NCBI GenBank assembly: GCA_002329155.1
Contig: DCXY01000002.1
Location: 203,062-241,877 of the forward strand
Origin: Stenotrophomonas sp. UBA2124
GTDB lineage: Bacteria > Pseudomonadota > Gammaproteobacteria > Xanthomonadales > Xanthomonadaceae
Direction of reading: 5' to 3'
Length of the DNA: 38,816 nucleotides
This document shows, piece after piece, positions 7,389 through 14,223 of this stretch. Position numbers and translations under genes: made by a program. A model generated the notes under the pieces. It worked only from the letters and a program-made list of their open reading frames with translations, was not told the origin of the DNA and did no database searches. Within the stretch, counting starts at the first letter, position 1. Each line of letters starts with the position of its first letter.

Positions 7389-8681
7389 TCAGTCCTGTTC
7401 TTCGGCCAGCAGTGCACCGGCATACAGCGCCGCAAGCACCACCGCCACGCCACCCCAGAAGGTCGAGTAGAACGCCAGGTGGGTGTTGAGCGGGAATACG
7501 GTAGCGGCCAGTGCCAACGCCGCAGGCCGCGCGCGGTCGCGTGCAGCGGTGCCCGCATAGACCCAAGCGCGGATCGCCATCGCCACACCGGCAATCCACA
7601 GCAGCAGGCCCAGCACGCCGGTTTCGGCAAGAATCTCCAGCACGATCTGGTGGGCATGCAGCGCCACGCCCTCACCCCAGGCGGCCGTCTTTTCCGGTGC
7701 CGGGTCGCATTGCGGGTAGACCTCGCGGAAGTCACGCACGCCCACGCCGTTTATCGGGTGCGCGCGCACCATGCACAGCGCCGCGCCCCATATCTGCGCG
7801 CGGCCGGACAGGGCCTGGTCCACACCATCGGCATCGCCACTGAGGGCCATGCCAGTACGCTCGAAACGATCACGCACCTGCTGCGAGCCCATGGCCAGCG
7901 CAGCCACGCCCAGCACACCGGCCAGCAGCACAACCGTGAGCCACTTGCCGCCCAGCAGGCGCCAGCCGGAGAACAGCACGATCAGCGCATAGGTGATCCA
8001 CGAGGCGCGTGAACCGGCCAGCACCAGCACGACGCCCACCAGCGCCGTCACCAGCAGCCAGCCCCAGCGGCCAAAGCGTTTCCCCACGAAGAACAGCAGG
8101 AACGGCGACACACTGGCCAGCACCTGGCCGAACTTGAGGTTGCAGGGACCGAAAATGCCGGACAGGCGGTCGGCCGCTGCAACTTCCTCAGGCGTACACA
8201 GGCCGTGGCCATTGATGGCCCACTTGAGCTGGTCCATCGACCAGAACAACGGGCTGGTACCGGTCACTGCCTGCATCAACGCATCCAGCGTCCATACGCC
8301 GGTGATGACCGCCAGCCCGGTGAAGGTGGTGCGCCGCCGTTGCGGAGTAGCCACGGCAATGGCCACCAGCCACATGAAAGGCAGGTAGCGCAGGCCGACG
8401 GCCACCTTGGTCCAGGCGCCACCAGGATCGGTGGCATCCAATGCCGAGAACGCCTGCGGCAACCAATAGGCCAGGAACAGCACGCTGGTCAGCGCCCATG
8501 CGGGAATGCTCAGCAGCGGGCGGATGCCGCCCTTCAGGTGCAGCTGGATCAGGCGCACCACGGTGAGCAATGCGCCCAGCACCAGCACGCCCTCGGCCAC
8601 GCCCGGCGCCGGCCACAGCGCGACGAAGGCAATGACCCAGACCGGCGCCCAGTAGCCATTCACCGGCACCGGCTCATGCAT
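7389..8681 (-). CDS. O-antigen ligase-like (Wzy_C family) membrane protein
   Basis: About 430 aa, integral membrane protein with some ten or more hydrophobic segments. A large periplasmic loop carries the Wzy_C hallmark region (ALSGRAQIWGAALCMVRAHPINGVGVRDFRE), with the catalytic-loop style Arg and the late His of HAHQIVLEILAETGVLGLLLW. Family members ligate O-antigen to lipid A-core or polymerise repeat units on the periplasmic side. The ATG at 8681 leaves a 7-nt gap to the upstream glycosyltransferase; an ATG at 8714 in the same frame would overlap that gene by 26 nt. Neither has a clear ribosome site. Co-transcription with the glycosyltransferase and the LPS neighbours support an LPS role. 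Ligase versus polymerase is not decidable here. Confidence 0.85.
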   Translation of the reverse strand: MHEPVPVNGYWAPVWVIAFVALWPAPGVAEGVLVLGALLTVVRLIQLHLKGGIRPLLSIPAWALTSVLFLAYWLPQAFSALDATDPGGAWTKVAVGLRYLPFMWLVAIAVATPQRRRTTFTGLAVITGVWTLDALMQAVTGTSPLFWSMDQLKWAINGHGLCTPEEVAAADRLSGIFGPCNLKFGQVLASVSPFLLFFVGKRFGRWGWLLVTALVGVVLVLAGSRASWITYALIVLFSGWRLLGGKWLTVVLLAGVLGVAALAMGSQQVRDRFERTGMALSGDADGVDQALSGRAQIWGAALCMVRAHPINGVGVRDFREVYPQCDPAPEKTAAWGEGVALHAHQIVLEILAETGVLGLLLWIAGVAMAIRAWVYAGTAARDRARPAALALAATVFPLNTHLAFYSTFWGGVAVVLAALYAGALLAEEQD

Positions 8682-8688
8682 TGCGGTT

Positions 8689-9801
8689 TCAGCGGATGAG
8701 TTCGCCATAGACATCCAGTGTGTCGCGCTGCATTGCCTGCAGCGTATAGGGAATTCGATTGGCCAATGATGGCGGCTGCCGCAACAATGCCACGGCCTGC
8801 CGCGTCAATGCAGCCTCGTCATCCAATGGCACTGCGCCGGATGGCTGCAGTTGGGTCAGCAGTTCGCCCACGCCGCCGTGGTTCCAGCCCAGCACCGGGC
8901 GGCCCACTGACAGCGATTCCAGCACGGTACGGCCGAATGCCTCTGGCTTGTCGGACAGCTGCAGCACCAGGTCGCTGGCGGCATAGGCCTCGGCGATGCG
9001 GCTGGTGGGTTCGCTGAACACCACCTGCCGGGCCACGCCCAGACGCTCGGCCAGCTGTTCCAGCTCACGCACATAGGCCTCACGGCCCGGTTCACGCACG
9101 CCGGGCATCCACAGCACCGCCTGCACGCCCTCCGCGCGCAACGCGGCGAGCAGCTTCAGTGCGTGGCTGTGACCCTTGAGCCGAGTGCCACGCCCGGGCA
9201 GCAGCAACAGGGGGCCATCGCCTGACAATGGTGGATGCAGGCGGGCGACCTCCAGTCGGGGCCGGCGATCGCTGCGTGGCACACGCGGGAACTGGGCCAC
9301 ATCCACGCCGCGCGGAATGACCCGCAGGATCGACGGATCGGTGCCCGGGTAGTTCGCCAGCAGGTAGTCGCGCACGGTCTGCGAGACGCAGATCACCCGC
9401 TCGCCGCTGGCCATGATGGCGCTGTAGCGGCCCGGCGAATTCAGCCCGTGCACGGTGGTCACCCAGCGCGGGCGGCTGCCTTCCGGCAAGCCGCGCAGCG
9501 CATACCATCCCAGCCACGCCGGCAGGCGCGAGCGCGCGTGCACGATGTCCGCGCCGGTCTCGCTGAACAGCCTGCGCAGCGATGCCACATGGCGCAGGGT
9601 CAGCAGCGATTTGCGGCCGATGTCGAGGCTGAGGTGTTCGGCACCACTGTCCAGCAGCGGCTGCACCAATCGCCCACCGGCAGACACCACGACGGCGCGG
9701 TGGCCGGCAGCCACCAGTGCGCGGGCGATTTCAAGGGTCGAGCGCTCGACACCACCGGAGTGCAGCGCCGGCAGCAACTGCACCACGGTCAGGCGGCGCA
9801 T
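8689..9801 (-). CDS. GT4-family glycosyltransferase
   Basis: 370 aa, GT-B fold retaining glycosyltransferase (Glycos_transf_1 / GT4). The N-terminal half has the glycine-rich acceptor loop LHSGGVERSTLEIA (about 13-26). The C-terminal half has the E-x7-E nucleotide-sugar motif EAFGRTVLE (Glu287, Glu295) followed by SVGRPVLGWNHGGVGELL. No signal peptide, so cytoplasmic or peripheral. It probably builds the LPS core, because it is upstream in an operon with the O-antigen ligase-like gene and close to waaA and lpxL. Sugar donor and acceptor are unknown. It starts 9 nt from the end of the convergent-free gap below the zinc-finger gene on the same strand, so all three could be co-transcribed. Confidence 0.9.
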   Translation of the reverse strand: MRRLTVVQLLPALHSGGVERSTLEIARALVAAGHRAVVVSAGGRLVQPLLDSGAEHLSLDIGRKSLLTLRHVASLRRLFSETGADIVHARSRLPAWLGWYALRGLPEGSRPRWVTTVHGLNSPGRYSAIMASGERVICVSQTVRDYLLANYPGTDPSILRVIPRGVDVAQFPRVPRSDRRPRLEVARLHPPLSGDGPLLLLPGRGTRLKGHSHALKLLAALRAEGVQAVLWMPGVREPGREAYVRELEQLAERLGVARQVVFSEPTSRIAEAYAASDLVLQLSDKPEAFGRTVLESLSVGRPVLGWNHGGVGELLTQLQPSGAVPLDDEAALTRQAVALLRQPPSLANRIPYTLQAMQRDTLDVYGELIR

Positions 9802-9810
9802 CGGTCAGTT

Positions 9811-10008
9811 TCAGTCAACCAGCACGAACACTGCGCCGCAGTACGGGCAGGCGGCTTCGCCGTCGGGTTCCTTCTCGATCGGCAGGTACACGCGCGGGTG
9901 CGAGTTCCACAGTGCCATCTCCGGGGTCGGGCAGCTCAACGGCAGGTCGGCGCGGTGCACGTTGTAGCGCTTCTCGGCATTGGCAGGGGCAGTGGCGGTA
10001 TGGCTCAT
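9811..10008 (-). CDS. Small CHCC zinc-finger protein (NDUFS6-like domain)
   Basis: 65 aa. The zf-CHCC pattern is complete: Cys26, His37, Cys54 and Cys57 (LSCPTPEMALWNSHPRVYLP...CPYCGAVFVL). The same fold occurs in the mitochondrial complex I accessory subunit NDUFS6; bacterial stand-alone versions are common in proteobacteria and have no firmly assigned role. The ATG at 10008 (MSHTATAP) was chosen because the in-frame upstream ATGs fall in the candidate promoter and palindrome. No Shine-Dalgarno is visible. Confidence 0.85.
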   Translation of the reverse strand: MSHTATAPANAEKRYNVHRADLPLSCPTPEMALWNSHPRVYLPIEKEPDGEAACPYCGAVFVLVD

Positions 10009-10014
10009 GGCGGC

Positions 10015-10041
10015 ATCATGCGGATTCAGGGACCGCATGAT
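10015..10041. promoter_or_regulatory. Perfect 9-bp inverted repeat upstream of the CHCC zinc-finger gene
   Basis: ATCATGCGG (10015-10023) and CCGCATGAT (10033-10041) are exact reverse complements with a 9-bp spacer. The palindrome ends 6 nt before the start codon at 10008 and overlaps the candidate -10 box by two bases, so it would straddle the transcription start. An operator is the simplest reading. Confidence 0.45.
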
Positions 10042-10045
10042 TCTA
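10040..10045 (-). promoter_or_regulatory. Candidate -10 box of the zinc-finger gene
   Basis: Minus-strand TAGAAT, the same hexamer as at lpxL, rsgA, grxD and degV, 31 nt upstream of the ATG at 10008. No clear -35. Confidence 0.35.
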
Positions 10046-10078
10046 CCAGTGCCGGGCGTGCAAGGCGCCCTGCACTGG
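10046..10078. terminator. Long hairpin downstream of the ABC exporter gene
   Basis: CCAGTGC (10046-10052) pairs with GCACTGG (10072-10078), one mismatch, then GGGCG (10054-10058) pairs with CGCCC (10066-10070) around a 7-nt loop. It lies 21 nt beyond the ABC stop and directly upstream of the zinc-finger -10 box. It has no T-run, so it may be a REP-like hairpin or a weak terminator. Confidence 0.4.
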
Positions 10079-10099
10079 CCGCGCGGCACGGCAGCCGGG

Positions 10100-12214
10100 T
10101 TACAGGGGCAGCGGTATCAGCCCCGCCGGCGTGTACGGGGCGGGATCACCCGGTGGGCGCAGCTCGCCGACAATGCGCCCATGCTCCATCACCAGCACCC
10201 TGTCGGCACCGGCAATGGTTTCCGGCCGGTGGGCGATGATGAGCTTGGTCAGCCGCAGCTGCCGTATGGCCGCGTTCACCCGCTGCTCGTGCATCACGTC
10301 CAGGTGGCTGGTGGCCTCGTCCAGGAACAGCAGTTTCGGCTGCCGGTACAACGCGCGGGCCAGCAGCACGCCATGCTTCTGGCCACCGGACAACGCGTTG
10401 CCCATGTCGCCCACCAGGCCGTGGTAGCCCAGTGGCATGGCGATGATGTCCTGGTGCACGGCCGCCAGCCGCGCCGCCACCTCCACCCGCGCCATGTCGA
10501 ACTCGGGGTCGAAGAAGCTGATGTTGTCGGCGATGCTGCCGCTGAACAGCTGGTCGTCCTGCATCACCGCTCCCACCATGGCGCGCAGGTTGCGCGCGCC
10601 CAGTGCCGACAGTTCGTGGCCACCCACCCGTATGCTGCCGCCGGCCGGAGGCAGCAGCCCCAGCATCAGTTTGACCAGGGTGCTCTTGCCACAGCCGGAA
10701 GCGCCCACGATGGCCACGGTTTCCCCGGGAGCGATGCTGAAGCTGCAGCCATCCAGTACCCACGGCTCGCTCTCGGCATAGCGGAAGCGCAGGTTGCGCA
10801 CCTCGATGCGGGCCTCGACCGGCACCATGGCCTCGGCCGGACCGCTCTGCTCCGGTGCATCCATCACGATGCCTGCCAGCCGTTCGCCGTGCAGGCGCAG
10901 CAGGCGCAGTTCGCACAGGCTGTCAACCAACCCGCGCATGCCGCGCACGAACAGCTCGCGGTAAACCAGGTAGGCCACCAGCATGCCCAGCGAGAACACA
11001 TTGTCCAGCACCAGCAATGCGCCAAGCCAGATCACCGCCACCCGTTCGATGCCGAACAGCAGTTGGCCGACACCACCAATTCCCAGCCGCATATGGGCCA
11101 GGCGCACCTCGCGGTTGAGCACGCCCACCAGCAGGTTGTCATGCCCGGCACGGCGGCGTGATTCCTCGCCGGCCACTTTCAGGCTCTGGATGCCGCGCAG
11201 GGTTTCCAGCACATAGCCCTGCAGGCGCCCGCGCGCGGCCAGTTGCTGGGCCATGCCCTCGCGCAGCGGGCTGAGCAGCAGCAGGCGCGCGACCGCATAC
11301 ACGGCAGTCACCGACACCGTCAGCACCGCCAGCTTCCAGTTGTAGAGCAGCATCAGCGCAAGTGTCAGCGTGGCCGTCGCCGCATCCAGCAGGGCTTCGA
11401 TGAAGCCGGTGCCAAGGCTCTCCTGGATGCTGCGCAGCGAGGACAGGCGCGAATGCACATCGGACAGACTGCGCTTGCCGAAGAACTCCAGCGGCAGTTT
11501 CAGCAGGTGCGCGAACACGTTGGCGGCCCAGCGCAGGCCGAGGCGCGAGGCCAGGTACACCACTGCCATGCCACGGAGCAGGCCCACACCTGCCTGCAGC
11601 AGCAATGTCAGGCCGAAACCCAGGCCCAGCACGACCAGCAGCTGGCGGTCGGCCGCCACCAGCACCTGGTCCACCACCCACTGCATGAGCAGTGGCGCTG
11701 CCAGCACCAACAGCTGCAGCGCCAGCGACAACGACAGCAGCTGCACCAGCATCGGCCACAGCCCGCTGACCCGGCCGATCAGCTGCCGCAGCTCCACCGA
11801 TGCCACCGCGGCACGCGGCGAGAAATCCGCCGCAGGTGCCAGCTCCAGCGCGGTGCCACAGAAGTGCGAGGACACATCGCTGTGGCTGACCCGCAGCCTG
11901 CCTGAGGTCGGGTCCACCACGGTGATGCCCGCGCGGCCCACCTTGGTCAGCACCACGTACTGGTTGATGTCCCAGTGCAGGATGCACGGCAGCGTCAGTT
12001 TTCCGAGTTCGTCCATGTCCAGCCGCACCGGCCGTGCCGCAAAGCCCAGTTGCTGTGCGACATGGATCAGGTAGTCGAGCCGGGCACCACGCGAAGACAG
12101 CGGGAACCGCCGCCGCAGTTCGGCCAGCTCCATGTGCAGCCCATGCGCCCTGGCCACCATGGCCATGGCAGCCAGCCCGCTTTCAGCCGGCTCGGAGTGA
12201 ATGATCGTGCGCAT
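10100..12214 (-). CDS. Bacteriocin/toxin-type ABC exporter with degenerate C39 peptidase domain
   Basis: 704 aa from the ATG at 12214, preceded by AGGGCGG at good spacing; a TTG nine codons upstream is less likely. Domain order: C39-like domain (about 5-130), six-helix exporter membrane domain (about 150-440), ABC ATPase (about 470-690). The ATPase is intact: Walker A GASGCGKST (504-512), signature LSGGQ (608-612), Walker B LLFLDEATSHLD, H-loop His662. The peptidase domain is not: the catalytic Cys position reads ESG (Ser12) and the NHFVVL histidine reads NQYVVL (Gln85), while DP of the third position (Asp101) remains. It should therefore bind but not cut its substrate, as in HlyB-type exporters. 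It forms a type I system with the HlyD gene upstream and possibly the TolC at 3320. Confidence 0.92.
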   Translation of the reverse strand: MRTIIHSEPAESGLAAMAMVARAHGLHMELAELRRRFPLSSRGARLDYLIHVAQQLGFAARPVRLDMDELGKLTLPCILHWDINQYVVLTKVGRAGITVVDPTSGRLRVSHSDVSSHFCGTALELAPAADFSPRAAVASVELRQLIGRVSGLWPMLVQLLSLSLALQLLVLAAPLLMQWVVDQVLVAADRQLLVVLGLGFGLTLLLQAGVGLLRGMAVVYLASRLGLRWAANVFAHLLKLPLEFFGKRSLSDVHSRLSSLRSIQESLGTGFIEALLDAATATLTLALMLLYNWKLAVLTVSVTAVYAVARLLLLSPLREGMAQQLAARGRLQGYVLETLRGIQSLKVAGEESRRRAGHDNLLVGVLNREVRLAHMRLGIGGVGQLLFGIERVAVIWLGALLVLDNVFSLGMLVAYLVYRELFVRGMRGLVDSLCELRLLRLHGERLAGIVMDAPEQSGPAEAMVPVEARIEVRNLRFRYAESEPWVLDGCSFSIAPGETVAIVGASGCGKSTLVKLMLGLLPPAGGSIRVGGHELSALGARNLRAMVGAVMQDDQLFSGSIADNISFFDPEFDMARVEVAARLAAVHQDIIAMPLGYHGLVGDMGNALSGGQKHGVLLARALYRQPKLLFLDEATSHLDVMHEQRVNAAIRQLRLTKLIIAHRPETIAGADRVLVMEHGRIVGELRPPGDPAPYTPAGLIPLPL

Positions 12215-12259
12215 GCGCCGCCCTGCCCTTTCGTCCTGCAACCAACCCGCCGCGTGCGC

Positions 12260-13498
12260 TCACCGCAGTGACTGCAGCGGTTCGAGTATCCATTCGATCA
12301 GGCGCCTGCGTTCGCCCATCAGCTCGGCATCCATCACCATGCCGGGGCGCAGCGGCACTGCTTTGTCGCGCACGTTTATCACCTGCGCGGCCAGCTCCAG
12401 GGTCACCCGGTACAGCGGCTCGCTGGCCGGCGCACCCACCGCACGCTGGCCCAGCTCCGCAGCGGTGGTGGCACTGCGGCTGATGGCGGATATATAGGCG
12501 CGCTGGTGCCCGAACTTCTGATAGGGGAAGGCGCGGTAGCGCAACCACACAACGTCTCCGGGGGCGATGAAACCAACAAGCCGGCTGGGCACCCACAGTT
12601 CCGCTTCAAGATGACCATCACCCGGCAGGATGTTCAGCAGCACCTGCCCGGCATGCACAGCCTGGCCGGGCTTCACCAGCTGGGTGGCGATGGTGCCGGC
12701 CACAGGCGCGGTCACCAGTGCCGCGCCGCGCGCACGCGCCTGCAGCCGCTCCTGGAACAACTCTGCTTCATCGCGCTGGTATTCGGCATCGGCCGAGCGT
12801 GCCTGCGCGGGAACTTCGCGCCGCGCCTGCTGCAGCTGCGCAAGCTGGCGGCGCGCGGTGCCGGCCTGGCGCTGCAGCTCGTGCAGCTGCGCGGTGTACT
12901 CCAGCATGGCGGCGCGCTGCTGCCTCAGCACGGCCGGTTCCATGTCGGGATCGGCTTCCATCTGCCGCAGTGTTTCGTTGGCCATGTCCACCTGCTGCTG
13001 GCGTGTGGCCACGCCGGCAATGATTTCCTCCAGCTCGCTGCGCACCGCGCGTATCTGCTGCGCCAGGCCCTGTGCCTGCGCACGCAGCCGCTGGTGCTGT
13101 GCTGCATGCGCCGCATCCAGGCTGCCCTGGCGCTGTGCCAGCTTCTGTTCCAGTGCCGCCTGGGTATCGCCGGTCTCGGGCATGGCATGCGGCATGCGCA
13201 CCAGTGCCAGCGCGCCGCCGGCAGCAACCTGCTCGCCTTCAGCACCACCGAACCAGGACAACACGCCAGTGGCAGGCGCCAACACCGCAAGCAACCCCTG
13301 GCTTGGTACCAGCTGGCCTGCCACCGTGGAGCGGCGCGTATAGCTGCCCAGGCAGACGAACAGCACCAGCGCCAGGCTGACCAGCAGCGCGGCGCCGGTA
13401 AGCCACCACAGCCCCAGCGGCTGCGCGATGCGCACGCCACCCAGCGTGCTGCTGCGCCGCGCCTGCAATACCTCTTCGCGGATGCTCGGCTGCGGCAT
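12260..13498 (-). CDS. HlyD/CvaA-family secretion adaptor
   Basis: 412 aa, periplasmic adaptor of type I peptide secretion. It has a short cytoplasmic N-terminus, one membrane helix (about 29-50), a first lipoyl half (about 62-100, LAPATGVLSWFGGAEGEQVAAGG), a long Gln/Ala/Arg-rich coiled coil (about 110-260), a second lipoyl half (VTAPVAGTIATQLVKPGQAVHAGQ) and the CvaA-typical FPYQKFGHQRAYISAIS segment in the beta domain. It bridges the ABC exporter encoded 45 nt downstream to a TolC channel. A strong ribosome site (GGAGGG) precedes the ATG. It is transcribed divergently from the XRE regulator across a 276-bp gap. Confidence 0.93.
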   Translation of the reverse strand: MPQPSIREEVLQARRSSTLGGVRIAQPLGLWWLTGAALLVSLALVLFVCLGSYTRRSTVAGQLVPSQGLLAVLAPATGVLSWFGGAEGEQVAAGGALALVRMPHAMPETGDTQAALEQKLAQRQGSLDAAHAAQHQRLRAQAQGLAQQIRAVRSELEEIIAGVATRQQQVDMANETLRQMEADPDMEPAVLRQQRAAMLEYTAQLHELQRQAGTARRQLAQLQQARREVPAQARSADAEYQRDEAELFQERLQARARGAALVTAPVAGTIATQLVKPGQAVHAGQVLLNILPGDGHLEAELWVPSRLVGFIAPGDVVWLRYRAFPYQKFGHQRAYISAISRSATTAAELGQRAVGAPASEPLYRVTLELAAQVINVRDKAVPLRPGMVMDAELMGERRRLIEWILEPLQSLR

Positions 13499-13641
13499 GT
13501 TCCCTCCGTGGATAGAGGCAAACTGTCACCGCAACGCCATCGCAGCTGCAAGCTTGCAGTTGGGGAACTCCCACTGGCACGAAATCATTTTTCTCATGCC
13601 AGCACGGCATAAGAGCTGTGCGGAAATGCATGTGACCGAAC

Positions 13642-13658
13642 TGTCATGTTTTCTGACA
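13642..13658. promoter_or_regulatory. TGTCA-N7-TGACA inverted repeat in the hlyD-XRE gap
   Basis: TGTCA (13642-13646) and TGACA (13654-13658) in an AT-richer island (TGTTTTCTGACAAAACAATGA) between the divergent secretion operon and XRE gene. A short dyad of this type suits a lambda-repressor-like (XRE) dimer. The rest of the 276-bp gap shows only the XRE promoter. Confidence 0.3.
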
Positions 13659-13702
13659 AAACAATGACTCTCGCCCACATTGTCTCAATTCCTCACACTG
13701 CC

Positions 13703-13732
13703 TTACACATGCTGTCGTGCATGCAATACAAT
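13703..13732 (+). promoter_or_regulatory. Candidate sigma-70 promoter of the XRE regulator
   Basis: TTACAC (13703-13708), 18 bp spacer, TACAAT (13727-13732). This is the best-formed -35/-10 pair in the gap and lies 42 nt upstream of the XRE start codon. Confidence 0.45.
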
Positions 13733-13774
13733 CGCACGCCCCACGTCACAGCAACCTCAAGGAGGAGAATCCGG

Positions 13775-14140
13775 ATGCCCAATCAACTGGCCAATCGTAT
13801 CCGCCGGGCCCGCCGCAGAAAGGGCATGACGCAGGCCGAACTGGCCGCCCGGCTCAACGTCAGCCGCAGCGCGGTAGGCAACTGGGAAAGCCCTACCGGC
13901 ATCATGCCGTGTACCACCCGGCTGATTACCATCGCACTCGTCACCGAAGTTTCCTTCGAGTGGCTCGCCACCGGCCGCAATGGCCTGGAAGCAGTACCCG
14001 CAAGTCCAATGCCTGCCGGCATGGAGGTTGTCGACGACCCGCATGAACGCCGCTTGCTGCTTGGCTACCGCACCAGTCGCGCTGCCACGCGCAAACTGGT
14101 CCTGCAGATCGTGGAAGGCCAGCGCCTGTCACAGGCCTGA
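13775..14140 (+). CDS. XRE-family (Cro/C1-type HTH) regulator
   Basis: 121 aa. An N-terminal helix-turn-helix of the lambda-repressor type spans about residues 5-65 (NRIRRARRRKGMTQAELAARLNVSRSAVGNWE), then a short C-terminal region without a recognisable ligand or protease domain. The start at 13775 has a very good ribosome site (AAGGAGGAG); the frame is open further upstream but that part has no family similarity. Divergent placement suggests it controls the HlyD/ABC operon. A terminator follows. An alternative is a global or prophage-derived regulator unrelated to the operon. Confidence 0.88.
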   Translation: MPNQLANRIRRARRRKGMTQAELAARLNVSRSAVGNWESPTGIMPCTTRLITIALVTEVSFEWLATGRNGLEAVPASPMPAGMEVVDDPHERRLLLGYRTSRAATRKLVLQIVEGQRLSQA

Positions 14141-14176
14141 TCCCACCACACCTCCATAACCGAAAGGGGGAAAAGA

Positions 14177-14200
14177 AAAGCCGGCTTTCGCCGGCTTTTT
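14177..14200. terminator. Terminator between the XRE gene and maeB
   Basis: GCCGGC (14180-14185), TTTC loop, GCCGGC (14190-14195) followed by five T, and preceded by AAAA. It can stop both the XRE transcript and the convergent maeB transcript. Confidence 0.85.
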
Positions 14201-14223
14201 GCCTTTCAGGCCGTGCGCGCGGT

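Noticed and set aside
13646..13774. Short upstream frame before the XRE gene as a possible exported peptide
   Set aside because: It is continuous with the XRE frame, lacks a ribosome site and any GG leader, and the XRE start at 13775 has a strong Shine-Dalgarno.
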